Assembly (NCBI GenBank): GCA_026645575.1 | Contig: JAPKMW010000059.1 | Coordinates: 1-64,000, forward strand | DNA length: 64,000 nt | From: Caldilineaceae bacterium | GTDB taxonomy: Bacteria; Chloroflexota; Anaerolineae; Caldilineales; Caldilineaceae | Direction: 5' to 3' | Shown here: positions 51,919 to 59,784 of the stretch, piece by piece | Layout of the letters: each line of letters begins with the position of its first letter | How positions within the stretch are numbered: the stretch's first letter is position 1 | The notes under the pieces: generated by a model | What the model was told of the DNA's origin: nothing | Seen by the model: the letters and a program-made list of their open reading frames with translations, nothing else | Databases searched by the model: none | Translations under genes and position numbers: made by a program

Positions 51919-53283
51919 ATGTCAAGCAAGCTTGAACCAAGCAGAGAGAAAACCATGAGTTTTGTCACAGGTCACTTTAACCGGCAGAGCCGTTATCACA
52001 AAATCACCGCTTTTGTCCTGGCTGTGCCGTTGCTCCTCCTGAGCTTGATCGAGCCGGTGAACAGCCGCGCACAGGCGCTTTGTCCCAGCCCCTATGTGGT
52101 CCAGGCGGGGGACAGTTGGTTCAAGATCGCCCGCAACTGTGGCGTCGCCTTTGAAGCCTTGCGTGATGCCAACCTGGCCTTGTGGCAACGCCAGGGCGAG
52201 AGGTTATATATTGGCGATCAACTCCAAATGCCTTCGGCTCTCCCACCGACCGTTACTCCTGGTTATACACCTGTACCCACGCTCACGCCGGGCAACCCTG
52301 GGCAAAACGCACGGGAAGCAGTGCGCCTCTTTTGGGGGGCCGTGGTGGAAGGGGTGCGCACGCGTGACTTTCGCCGCGCTTATGCGTACTTAAGTCCCCG
52401 GTTACAGGAAGCAACCTCCTATCCCACCTTTGTCGCCACCTTTGCCGGTATTCGCGAAGTAACCGTTTCTGCCATTGCCACCATTCAGGAAAATGGCCCA
52501 CAGGCCACGGTGGAGGCGACGATTGTCTTTGCCGAACAGACAACCAGCGGCTGGCAATACAAGCGCCACCGCTACCGCTATCTGCTCACCCTGGTCAACG
52601 GCCAATGGCAGATCGACGCTGTTGAAAGCCAGATCGATAACCCAACCACCCATTGCGCCCCACCTACCCGCTTACAACGGGGAAGGCGCGCCTATGTGCT
52701 GCCCCAACCGCCCACGCCCAATCGCGTCTTTCGCGAGCCGAATCGCCAGTCGCAACTGGTGGGGTACATCGATCCGGGTGCGCAGATGACCCTGATCGAT
52801 GGCCCACGCTGTGCGCAAAATTCCTACTGGTGGTATGTTCAGGCCGACAACGGCGTCATCGGCTGGACGGCGGAAGGGCAGCCAGGCGAGTATTGGTTGG
52901 CGCCGGTGACGAGCAACCCGCCGCCGGGTAGACCAAACGTCGGGCCAATTACCTTTTGCACAACAGTGGATGCTGGGAAACGCTGTATGACACCGACAAC
53001 CGACTTCCCCATAGGTTTAAAGCGCATCGAAGTCAACTGGACTTTTCAAAATTTGCCGATTGGCACGCCCATTACCCATATTTGGTATCACAACGGGCAG
53101 CCTTTCTTTACACGCTCGTCGGTCATTTGGGGAGAGAATCGCACCAGCACGACAGGCTTTGGCTGCACCTTCTTTTCCCCGCTGGGCGGCTTGCCCACCG
53201 GTCAGTGGCGGCTGGAATTCCGGCGCCAAAGCGATAATCAACTTCTCCAACAGGCCACTTTCCAAATCGGCCCGACTCGGTAA
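51919..53283 (+). CDS. Secreted LysM and SH3-like domain protein
   Basis: 454 residues. A signal peptide (about 25-50, ITAFVLAVPLLLLSLIEPVNSRAQA split around the cleavage) precedes a LysM domain (PYVVQAGDSWFKIARNCGVAFEALRDAN), a Pro/Thr linker, an NTF2-like helical/strand domain (AREAVRLFWGAVVEGVRTRDF), an SH3b-like domain (VFREPNRQSQLVGYIDPGA...WWYVQADNGVIGWT in pieces) and a C-terminal beta domain with IEVNWTFQNLPIGTPITHIWYH. It is a cell-wall-associated protein. The start at 51919 has AAGGAG nine bases before; ATG 51955 is an alternative. Confidence 0.85.
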   Translation: MSSKLEPSREKTMSFVTGHFNRQSRYHKITAFVLAVPLLLLSLIEPVNSRAQALCPSPYVVQAGDSWFKIARNCGVAFEALRDANLALWQRQGERLYIGDQLQMPSALPPTVTPGYTPVPTLTPGNPGQNAREAVRLFWGAVVEGVRTRDFRRAYAYLSPRLQEATSYPTFVATFAGIREVTVSAIATIQENGPQATVEATIVFAEQTTSGWQYKRHRYRYLLTLVNGQWQIDAVESQIDNPTTHCAPPTRLQRGRRAYVLPQPPTPNRVFREPNRQSQLVGYIDPGAQMTLIDGPRCAQNSYWWYVQADNGVIGWTAEGQPGEYWLAPVTSNPPPGRPNVGPITFCTTVDAGKRCMTPTTDFPIGLKRIEVNWTFQNLPIGTPITHIWYHNGQPFFTRSSVIWGENRTSTTGFGCTFFSPLGGLPTGQWRLEFRRQSDNQLLQQATFQIGPTR

Positions 53284-53296
53284 CTCGATGGCAAAA

Positions 53297-53358
53297 AAAA
53301 CAGCCACGGACAGCGGCAAATGGATGTACTTTTCTTTGCCGCTGTCCGTGGCTGTTTT
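53297..53358. terminator. Bidirectional 24-bp terminator
   Basis: The arms 53297-53320 and 53335-53358 are complementary (AAAACAGCCACGGACAGCGG...). The A run on one side and T run on the other serve both the LysM/SH3 gene and the convergent sufT-like gene. Confidence 0.85.
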
Positions 53359-53401
53359 AATAGCATTTGGTTTTGTCGTGAGACCGCCCAAACCGCCGAA
53401 G

Positions 53402-53716
53402 TTAAAAAATACCTAATTCGTCCTTCGCTTCGTCCGACATGAGATCGGGCGACCAGAAGGGGGTCCAGGTAAGATGGACATTCACTTCGTCCAGTTCGGG
53501 GAAGGCGTTGTGCGTTTCGCGCTGAACATTGGTGATAATTTCCGGACCAGCGGGACAGCCGGGGCTGGTCAGCGTCATAGTCACTTCGGCGGTGTTCTTG
53601 TCAGAAACTTCCACGTTATAGACCAGACCCAGATCGACAATATTCATACCCAGTTCCGGGTCACGCACCTTCTGCTTGAGGACGGTAACGATTTCTTCAG
53701 ATGTTGGTTTGCTCAT
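53402..53716 (-). CDS. sufT: SufT/DUF59 Fe-S cluster assembly factor
   Basis: A 104-residue MIP18/PaaD-like domain. Motifs: EEIVTVLKQKVRDPELGMNI then VDLGLVYNVEV (the DPE-x-x-x-xIVDLGLV signature) and TLTSPGCPAGPEI, whose Cys is conserved in Fe-S carriers of this family. SufT takes part in maturation of Fe-S proteins. The start at 53716 has AAAGGAG; the longer frame to 53776 runs into an octamer repeat. Last gene of the suf locus. Confidence 0.88.
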   Translation of the reverse strand: MSKPTSEEIVTVLKQKVRDPELGMNIVDLGLVYNVEVSDKNTAEVTMTLTSPGCPAGPEIITNVQRETHNAFPELDEVNVHLTWTPFWSPDLMSDEAKDELGIF

Positions 53717-53735
53717 GATAGCTCCTTTTGCTCTG

Positions 53736-53864
53736 TAGGTAGACAGGTACACAGGTAGACAGGTACACAAGTACACAGGTAGACAAGTACACAGGTAGAC
53801 AAGTACACAGGGGTAAGACGTATTTACCAGTCTACCAGTCTACCTGTTTACCGATCTACCTATA
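53736..53864. repeat. Octamer palindrome (GTAGACAG/GTACACAG)
   Basis: About 75 bp of GTAGACAG/GTACACAG/AAGTACAC words are followed by CTACCAGT/CTACCTGT words as the complementary arm. Between the Rieske and sufT genes. Confidence 0.8.
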
Positions 53865-54177
53865 CCGGCTGTTCAATCAAGACATCATTGCCGTCGATCT
53901 GGACAGCAAATGTTTTCGTTGCTTCAAAGGCGGGAAAGCTGAGGGCGGCGCCGGTACGAATGTCAAAGCGGGCGCCGTGGCGTGGACACATCACTTCGCA
54001 GCCATTGACCACCGTGCCTTCCACCAGCGGGCCGCCATCGTGGGTGCAGACATCTTCAATGGCGTAAATTTCGCCATTCAAATTGAAGAGCGCAATCCGC
54101 ACGTAATCTACTTCCACCAGGGTACTGCCGCCGACAGGAATTTCATCGAGCGTGGCGACTTTGATAAATTCACTCAT
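53860..54177 (-). CDS. Rieske [2Fe-2S] ferredoxin-like protein
   Basis: A 105-residue soluble Rieske domain. Cluster ligands CTHDGGPLVEG (Cys, His) and CPRHGARFDIRTG (Cys, His), followed by the AFEATKTFAVQIDGNDV strands. It resembles the small ferredoxin subunits of aromatic-ring oxygenases and NirD-like proteins, and may be an electron donor or a cluster acceptor for the adjoining SUF machinery. The start at 54177 (MSEFIKVA) overlaps the NTF2-like gene by 8 bp; the frame extends upstream within that gene. Confidence 0.88.
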   Translation of the reverse strand: MSEFIKVATLDEIPVGGSTLVEVDYVRIALFNLNGEIYAIEDVCTHDGGPLVEGTVVNGCEVMCPRHGARFDIRTGAALSFPAFEATKTFAVQIDGNDVLIEQPV

Positions 54178-54661
54178 CATCTTCCCCATCATCTTCCCCA
54201 TCACCTTCCCGATCGTCGGCATCTGCTTCCTCGATAATGGTGTTCTGATCATGGACCAACAACCACCGATTGCCTTGCTTGGCAAAGATCAGGTTGAGAA
54301 AATATTGAAATTGCACGGGTTCACCGGCTTCATTCACGTCTTCATAGGTGACCAGGCAAAGAGCCGAAGCCATCATTGGGGTTTCCCGCTGGTTTACCAG
54401 TTCGACACTCATGCGCCATTCAGGGTCGGCGAACCATTCTTGGTGCATTTCGACAATTTCTTGGTATTCATCCAAATAAGTGCCATTGGGCAGAATTAGG
54501 GCAAGACTGCCGTCGCTGGCAATGGTGTCACGAAAGGTGTCAAGATCACGTTCTTGCACCGCGGTTAAGTGGCGCTGGAGCGCCTGTTGAAAGGTCGTGG
54601 AACTGCCTTTGCCCGCCCCCTGGGCTGCGGTTGGTTTATTCCGGCCATTCTTCGATGCCAT
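54170..54661 (-). CDS. NTF2-like (SnoaL/DUF4440) protein
   Basis: 163 residues. It matches the NTF2-like alpha+beta cone: TFQQALQRHLTAVQERDLDTF (first helix), SDGSLALILPNGTYLDEYQE, MHQEWFADPEWRM, ALCLVTYEDVNEAGE, FQYFLNLIFAKQGNRWLLVHDQNT. The tail is very acidic (Asp/Glu/Gly). Function unknown; such domains bind small ligands. The start is the ATG at 54661 (AAAGGCAGG before it); a GTG at 54667 is in frame. It overlaps sufU by 26 bp and the Rieske gene by 8 bp, so the three are translationally linked. Confidence 0.75.
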   Translation of the reverse strand: MASKNGRNKPTAAQGAGKGSSTTFQQALQRHLTAVQERDLDTFRDTIASDGSLALILPNGTYLDEYQEIVEMHQEWFADPEWRMSVELVNQRETPMMASALCLVTYEDVNEAGEPVQFQYFLNLIFAKQGNRWLLVHDQNTIIEEADADDREGDGEDDGEDDE

Positions 54662-55016
54662 AGACACCTGCCTTTAAGACTTTGAGAGACAAGAGCGCAC
54701 ACTTGAGACGCACCGGGCCAATTTCAATGCCCAACATCTCTAGGATGTACGCTTTATCAAGCTGTTTGAGTTCTTCCACCGATTTACCGACAATCTCTTC
54801 CATCAGCATACTGGCGGTGGCCTGGCTGATCGCACAGCCGCGCCCATCAAAGGCGGCATCGACGACCACGTCGTTCGCCACCTTTAGCTCAATCGTGATC
54901 TCATCCCCACAAAAAGGATTGTGATCATGATGGTGAATGTCGGGGTTTTCTAAATGACCTTTGCGCCGGGGGTGTTTGTAATGATCAAGAATTGCTTCGC
55001 GGTACAGTGCGTCCAT
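54636..55016 (-). CDS. sufU: SufU-type Fe-S scaffold/sulfur acceptor
   Basis: 126 residues. All three conserved cysteines and the Asp are present: NPFCGDEITI (Cys, Asp), GRGCAISQATASML and VRLKCALLSLKVL. It begins DALYREAILDHYKHPRRKG, the family N-terminus. SufU accepts sulfur from SufS and binds zinc in Firmicutes-type systems. At 126 residues it lacks part of the usual insertion and is slightly short (about 140-150 is typical). Downstream of a toxin-antitoxin-like pair that separates it from sufS. Confidence 0.9.
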   Translation of the reverse strand: MDALYREAILDHYKHPRRKGHLENPDIHHHDHNPFCGDEITIELKVANDVVVDAAFDGRGCAISQATASMLMEEIVGKSVEELKQLDKAYILEMLGIEIGPVRLKCALLSLKVLKAGVYGIEEWPE

Positions 55017-55032
55017 TGTATAATTCCATGCT

Positions 55033-55364
55033 TTACATCAAGCCATAGTGCTGTTCAATTTGTGGAACAAATTCGGCAAAGGTCACTGCATCGGCAAGCG
55101 AATCATGTCGGGTTGGCTCATCGAAGGGATGATAGTGCCAACCGCCCGTATTGTCCGCGCCAAAGATACGCTGCCCTTGCTCAATCAGTGCATAAGCCGT
55201 TGTACTGGTCTGTTCGTTGTAAAAAGCATCAATATAATTACCAGCCGTTGTTTGAATACGAATCTTGATAGCAGTCGCTGTCCAGCGTACAACGGTGGAA
55301 TGTCACAGATTGGTGAGCGGAGCGCAACCACAAAGACTTGTTTTTCAAAGTCGGCTAACGTCAT
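55033..55364 (-). pseudogene. Frameshifted toxin-like gene (GADN-x-x-x-WH-x-HPF family)
   Basis: Read on the minus strand, 55364 starts MTLADFEKQVFVVALRSPIC in one frame; after about 55303-55306 the protein-like reading moves to another frame (VRWTATAIKIRIQ, GNYIDAFYNEQTSTTAYALI, GQRIFGADNTGGWHYHPFDE, PTRHDSLADAVTFAEFVPQI) and ends at TAA 55033. A TGA lies just before the shift in the second frame, so neither frame is open throughout. The FGADN...WH.HPF..P..H pattern looks like small toxin proteins of the TumE/DUF6516 kind (by memory of pattern; unverified). It may be a decayed toxin or an assembly indel. Its ATG overlaps the preceding stop as ATGA. Confidence 0.6.
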
Positions 55365-55669
55365 GGCAGATTCAATAACATTTCATGATATTGCTCTGCA
55401 TCGGTGACAGCAGCTTCCCATTCCCAGAAATCTTGCTCGACTTCATAGCCATGCTTCTGACGTTCTTCTGCGTTGTTCCAATTGTCTTTAAACTGGAGGA
55501 AACCCATACCATAGCGCTCCTCAAAGGCAATGCGCTGCTGATTTGCCGCATGTAACCGCAACCGGAGCAGTTCTTTCAGCGCAAGGGGCAGGGCAACTTC
55601 GACTCTGGGCTCGCCGGTTAACGTATTCAAAATGCGATAGACTGGTTTGGAAACAACTTCTGTAATCAC
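55361..55669 (-). CDS. Small antitoxin-like protein paired with broken toxin-like gene
   Basis: A 102-residue soluble helical protein. N-terminal ~25 residues, then LALKELLRLRLHAANQQRIAF, and the C-terminal block FQDFWEWEAAVTDAEQYHEM-like segment (actual VEQDFWEWEAAVTDAEQYHE), strongly acidic and Trp-rich. I do not recognise a named family with certainty. The ATGA overlap with the frameshifted gene downstream is typical of toxin-antitoxin pairs. It starts nine bases after sufS and interrupts sufS-sufU. Confidence 0.6.
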   Translation of the reverse strand: MITEVVSKPVYRILNTLTGEPRVEVALPLALKELLRLRLHAANQQRIAFEERYGMGFLQFKDNWNNAEERQKHGYEVEQDFWEWEAAVTDAEQYHEMLLNLP

Positions 55670-55678
55670 GTTACCCCT

Positions 55679-56920
55679 TTATAAACCGAAAAAGTGGCTA
55701 CTCTTTTCCAGTGCAACTGCTAATTGATCAACTTCTTCAGTTGTATTATACAGGTAAAAGCTCGCTCTTGCACTAGCAACAATGCCAAAACGATCATGCA
55801 CCGGCTGGGCACAGTGATGGCCGGCGCGGATGGCGATGCCTTCGCGATCCAGTAGCGCTGACAGATCATGGGGGTGGAGATCATTCAGCGTAAAGGCAAT
55901 CAGTCCCCCACGCTGTGCTGGGCCGGGGCCGAGAATGCGTAACCCTTCGATAGCGCTCAAGCGGTCATAGGCATATTGGGTCAACCAGCGTTCATGGGCG
56001 TGAATCCATTCCATGCCGACACTGCTCAAGTAATCAACCGCCGCGCCCAGGCCGATCACTTCGGCGATGGGCGGGGTGCCGGCTTCAAATTTGTAGGGTA
56101 AGGTGTTCCACTTGCTGCCAGAAAGCTTGACTTCGCGAATCATGTCGCCGCCACCCATAAAGGGGGGCATCGCTTCCAGCAGATCACGCTTGCCATAGAG
56201 TACCCCAAGACCGGTCGGGCCGCACATCTTGTGGCTGCTAAAGGCCATAAAATCGACATCCAGCGCCTGCACGTCCACCGGCAAATGGGGCACGCTCTGC
56301 GCGCCATCCAACATCACTTTGGCGCCAACTTTATGGGCCGCCGCAATCAGTTCCACCACCGGGTTGATCGTGCCAACGACGTTGCTCATGTGGTTGAAGC
56401 AGAAGAGCTTGGTGCGTTCAGTCAACAACTGGTCAAGTTGCGACAGATCAAGCTGACCATCGTCGGTGATCGGCACATAGCGCAGGGTGAAACCCAATTG
56501 GTCGCGCAGGATCTGCCAGGGCACAATGTTACTGTGATGCTCCATCTCGGTGATCAATACCTCGTCGCTCGGCTTTAGGTTGGCGCGACCCCAAGTGTAG
56601 GCCACCAGATTGATGCCGCCGGTGGTTCCTGCCGTAAAGATGACCTGTTTGCTACTGGGCGCGTTGATAAAGCGGGCCACCCGTTCGCGTGCCTCTTCAT
56701 AGGCGCCGGTCGCCTCTTCACTCAAGGTGTGGACGCCACGGTGAACGTTAGAATTGTGCCGCTGATAGTAATTATCCAGCGTTTGCAAAACAGCGGTCGG
56801 CTTTTGACTGGTCGCCGCGTTGTCCAGGTAGACCAGCGGCTTGCTACCAATCTGTCGTTCTAAAATCGGAAAATCTTTGCGCAGTTGGCGCACCCGCTCA
56901 ACAATTGAATTGGTTTCCAT
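55679..56920 (-). CDS. sufS: Cysteine desulfurase SufS
   Basis: A 413-residue class V aminotransferase-fold PLP enzyme. LVYLDNAATSQKPTAVLQ, HRGVHTLSEEATGAYE, FTAGTTGGINLVAY, VMLDGAQSVPHLPVD, the PLP Lys in FSSHKMCGPTGLGVLYG (about residue 225), and the persulfide Cys in IRAGHHCAQPVHDRFG (about 360). RAGHHCAQP marks the SufS (group II) class. It supplies sulfur for cluster assembly to SufU. The start at 56920 (METNSIVERV) was chosen over 56959 by comparison with the family N-terminus; no clear Shine-Dalgarno. Confidence 0.95.
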   Translation of the reverse strand: METNSIVERVRQLRKDFPILERQIGSKPLVYLDNAATSQKPTAVLQTLDNYYQRHNSNVHRGVHTLSEEATGAYEEARERVARFINAPSSKQVIFTAGTTGGINLVAYTWGRANLKPSDEVLITEMEHHSNIVPWQILRDQLGFTLRYVPITDDGQLDLSQLDQLLTERTKLFCFNHMSNVVGTINPVVELIAAAHKVGAKVMLDGAQSVPHLPVDVQALDVDFMAFSSHKMCGPTGLGVLYGKRDLLEAMPPFMGGGDMIREVKLSGSKWNTLPYKFEAGTPPIAEVIGLGAAVDYLSSVGMEWIHAHERWLTQYAYDRLSAIEGLRILGPGPAQRGGLIAFTLNDLHPHDLSALLDREGIAIRAGHHCAQPVHDRFGIVASARASFYLYNTTEEVDQLAVALEKSSHFFGL

Positions 56921-56972
56921 GTTGTATACATTCAGGAATGTCAAACCGCTAAATATCACACGAAAGCTTTAG

Positions 56973-57053
56973 CCCGTCCCGTAGGGACACCTGAGTTTAG
57001 CGCGAGGATCATCCTTTTCCCACCCCTAAACTCAGGCGTCCCTACGGGACGGG
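56973..57053. repeat. Palindromic repeat family 2, copy 2
   Basis: Starts CCCGTCCCGTAGGGAC and ends GTCCCTACGGGACGGG; the inner arms carry CTGAGTTTAG/CTAAACTCAG. Matches 8737-8820. On the minus strand TATAAT (57084-57079) just upstream could serve sufS; no -35 was found. Confidence 0.75.
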
Positions 57054-57138
57054 AGAGTGCCGGTTAAATAATGCTGTAATTATATCTGCAATAGTGGTGC
57101 AAGGCAGTGACTTAAGTCCCTATTGCACAGCCACTGCT

Positions 57139-57996
57139 TTACCGCTCAATGGGCAGGCGGACGCCGTTGCCCCATTCGGTCCACGAGCCGTCATAGTTGC
57201 GGACGTTGTTGTACCCCAGCAAATAGGTCAGGACAAACCAGGTGTGGCTGCTGCGTTCGCCGATACGGCAGTAGGCGATCACGTTGTCACTCGGCTGTAA
57301 CCCTTGTTCGCCTTCGTAGATGGCGCGCAGGTCCGCTGCGCTCTTGAAGGTGCCATCGGGGTTGGCCGCGCGCGCCCACGGCACACTCTTGGCGCCGGGG
57401 ATATGACCACCACGCAACGCCCCTTCTTGCGGATAGTCGGCCATGTGGAGCAGTTCGCCCTTGTATTCGCCGGGGCTGCGCACATCGACCAATTTGCCGT
57501 TGACTTCCAGATGCGCCAGGACATCATCACGGAAGGCGCGGATGGGGGCATCATTGCGTACATTGGCAACAAAGTTGGTAGCAGGATAGCTTGGCACTTC
57601 ACGTGTCACCGGGCGGCCTTCCGCTACCCACTTGGCGCGCCCGCCATCCATCACCTTGGCGTTGGCAAAGCCAAAGAGTTTGAAGACCCAGAAGGCGTAG
57701 GTCGCCCACCAGTTGTTCTTGTCGCCATAAAAGACGACGGTGGTGTTGGCGTCGATGCCGTTGGTGCGTAAGACTTTTTCAAATTGTTCTTTGCTAATGT
57801 AGTCGCGCACGGTCGGGTCATTGAGATCGGCGTGCCAGTCGATCTTGACGGCGCCGGGAATGTGGCCGGTGTCATAGAGCAGAATATCCTCGTTGCTTTC
57901 GACAAGGCGGACATTGGGATCTTGTAGATGTTCCGCCACCCAGGCAGTGCTGACTAGAACTTCCGGGTGGGCGTAGCCTTTGCTTTCGATGGTCAT
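57139..57996 (-). CDS. Thiosulfate/3-mercaptopyruvate sulfurtransferase
   Basis: 285 residues, two rhodanese domains. The N-terminal domain is inactive ([24 protein letters not shown], with no Cys in the loop GDKNNWWAT). The C-terminal domain is active: [25 protein letters not shown] and the catalytic loop [16 protein letters not shown] (Cys about 236). The CRxGxR loop fits thiosulfate sulfurtransferase rather than mercaptopyruvate (CGxGVT). Its position between sufD and sufS suggests a second sulfur entry into cluster assembly (inference). Confidence 0.92.
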   Translation of the reverse strand: MTIESKGYAHPEVLVSTAWVAEHLQDPNVRLVESNEDILLYDTGHIPGAVKIDWHADLNDPTVRDYISKEQFEKVLRTNGIDANTTVVFYGDKNNWWATYAFWVFKLFGFANAKVMDGGRAKWVAEGRPVTREVPSYPATNFVANVRNDAPIRAFRDDVLAHLEVNGKLVDVRSPGEYKGELLHMADYPQEGALRGGHIPGAKSVPWARAANPDGTFKSAADLRAIYEGEQGLQPSDNVIAYCRIGERSSHTWFVLTYLLGYNNVRNYDGSWTEWGNGVRLPIER

Positions 57997-58304
57997 TGAT
58001 TTGCTCCTCGTTATGTCTTTGGTGTTTGCGTCTTAAAAAATCGTGTTATCGTGACAGCTACCGCTGTTGAGATGGCTATGCCCTAAGGATCAGACTACAA
58101 CCCTTAGGGCAGGCTACAGATGCAGCCGGCTTTCCACAAACACAGACACAACTGTTTATCAAAAATGCGCATCATCTCACGTCCAATCTACTGGAATGCT
58201 AGGCTATCAGTAACACGATCAAGCAGTATAGCCTTTTCAGCAAAAAATGGCATCTTCTAACAGGTAGAAAATGCCATTTCTGTTTAGCCTATAAAAAGGT
58301 AGCC
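57997..58304. other. Spacer between sufD and sulfurtransferase
   Basis: No gene. It holds a GCCCTAAGG hairpin (arms 58080-58088 and 58102-58110) and the sufD terminator at 58243-58282; transcription of the sulfurtransferase probably restarts here, although I see no good promoter. Confidence 0.5.
58243..58282 (-). terminator. Intrinsic terminator after sufD
   Basis: On the minus strand a ~16-bp stem (ATGGCATTTTCTA... and its complement with one wobble), a 5-nt loop, then a T run (the A run at 58242-58247). It separates sufRCBD from sufS and the downstream genes. Confidence 0.8.
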
Positions 58305-59693
58305 TTAACCGCCGATCTTGCGCTCGATGACGCTTTCCAGCTTAGTGACGACACTTTCCACCGGCACCCGATCCAGCACCGCCTGGAAGAAGCCTTGCAC
58401 GATCATGCGTTCGGCCTGGGCGCGGGAGAGGCCGCGAGCCATGAGGTAGAAGACATATTCATCTTCGACCTGGGCGGCAGTGGCGCCGTGGGTGCAGCGC
58501 ACATCATCGGCCTGAATCTCCAGACCAGGGATGCTGTCGGCGCGGGCCGTGCTGTCCAGAATGAGATTGCCGTTGCGTTGGTAGGCGTCGGTCTTTTGGG
58601 CGCCGGGCAGCACATGGATCTGGCCCATGTAGACGCTGCGGGCGTGTTCCTTGAGCGCGCCGTTAAAGAGCAGATCGCTAAAGCAGTTCGGCACGCGATG
58701 GATCTGCAAGGTCTGGTGGTCAATGTGCTGGCGCCCGGTGGGGAAGTAGATGCCCAACAGTTCGCCATGACCGCCTTTGCCATTCATGTCCAGATCGAGG
58801 AACGCCTTGGTCAGGCGGCTGCCCCAACTGACTTGAATCCAGCGCAAGTCGGTATCCTTGCCCATGTGGGCGCGACCGGTGATGAAATTCCAGGTCGAGT
58901 GGTCAAAGTCCTGGAGGTTCATGTAGCGAACCTTGCTGTTGTCCTTGACGATCAATTCGACTACGCTGCTCTGCATTCCATCCTGGCCGCCGATTAGATC
59001 ATCGACCACCGTCACTTCGGCGCCCTCTTCGGCCACCAGCAAGGTGTGATGATAGCCACCGACACCAATGCCCTGGTTCAGGATCACCTGCAAAGGCAAT
59101 TCGACTTTGGTGTTCTTTGGCACATAGATAAAGGCGCCAGTGTCCCAGAGAGCGGCATGAAGCGCGGTAAATTTATTATGTTCCGGCTTCACGGCTTGTG
59201 TCATAAAGTATTGCTGTACCAACGCCGGGTACTCATGGACGGCAGATTGGAGATCGGTAAAGATAACGCCTTTGCCGGCCAGGTCTTCGCTCATATCGCG
59301 ATAGCGCACGCCGCCATCTTCAAAGACCAGACTGGCGGCGCTGTCCATCTCATCCAATTCGTGCTGAATCTGCGCGCCCAAGATTTCATCGACATCAGCA
59401 CTGGGTTGGGCAAAGGGTTGAAACTTGTCCAGCTTAAAGCTGGTCAAGCGGGTGCGGCGCCAATCTTCGTCGGTCGCTTTGGGCCACGGGATTGATTCAA
59501 AGGTGCGCCAAGCCGCTAAGCGCTGTTCCAACATCCAGGCTGGTTCATTTTTCGCCGCCGAAGCCGCCCTCACCGTCGCTTCGCTAAAGCCTGCCGGACG
59601 CTCCACCATTTTATGACCGTTCATGCTATGTACGCCATTAAGACGTTCGACCACAGGTTCTTTTACTAATACAGTCACAGTTTTTTCTCCCAT
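58305..59693 (-). CDS. sufD: SufD Fe-S assembly protein
   Basis: A 462-residue right-handed beta-helix partner of SufB. Motifs: WRTFESIPWPKATDEDWRRT (family N-terminal), GAFIYVPKNTKVELPLQV, EEGAEVTVVDDLIGG, NGKGGHGELLGIYFPTG, LFNGALKEHARSVYMGQIHV, and GLEIQADDVRCTHGATAAQVED (the conserved Cys and His of the SufB-SufD interface). The first 40 residues are family-variable. 91 bp downstream of sufB, with a palindrome in the gap. Confidence 0.93.
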   Translation of the reverse strand: MGEKTVTVLVKEPVVERLNGVHSMNGHKMVERPAGFSEATVRAASAAKNEPAWMLEQRLAAWRTFESIPWPKATDEDWRRTRLTSFKLDKFQPFAQPSADVDEILGAQIQHELDEMDSAASLVFEDGGVRYRDMSEDLAGKGVIFTDLQSAVHEYPALVQQYFMTQAVKPEHNKFTALHAALWDTGAFIYVPKNTKVELPLQVILNQGIGVGGYHHTLLVAEEGAEVTVVDDLIGGQDGMQSSVVELIVKDNSKVRYMNLQDFDHSTWNFITGRAHMGKDTDLRWIQVSWGSRLTKAFLDLDMNGKGGHGELLGIYFPTGRQHIDHQTLQIHRVPNCFSDLLFNGALKEHARSVYMGQIHVLPGAQKTDAYQRNGNLILDSTARADSIPGLEIQADDVRCTHGATAAQVEDEYVFYLMARGLSRAQAERMIVQGFFQAVLDRVPVESVVTKLESVIERKIGG

Positions 59694-59782
59694 TTTGGAA
59701 TTACGAGTTACGAATTACGAATTACGAGAACGGCTCAATGGCGACCCAATCTCGTAATTCGTAATTCAAAAATCGTAAATCG
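59694..59782. repeat. Palindrome of AATTACGA words between sufB and sufD
   Basis: The left arm GGAATTACGAGTTACGAATT and the right arm TCTCGTAATTCGTAATTC are complementary. In-operon hairpin that could set the SufB:SufD ratio. Confidence 0.7.
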
Positions 59783-59784
59783 TT

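Noticed and set aside
53717..53776. N-terminal extension of the SufT-like gene
   Set aside because: The extra residues come from the GTAGACAG octamer repeat; AAAGGAG precedes the ATG at 53716.
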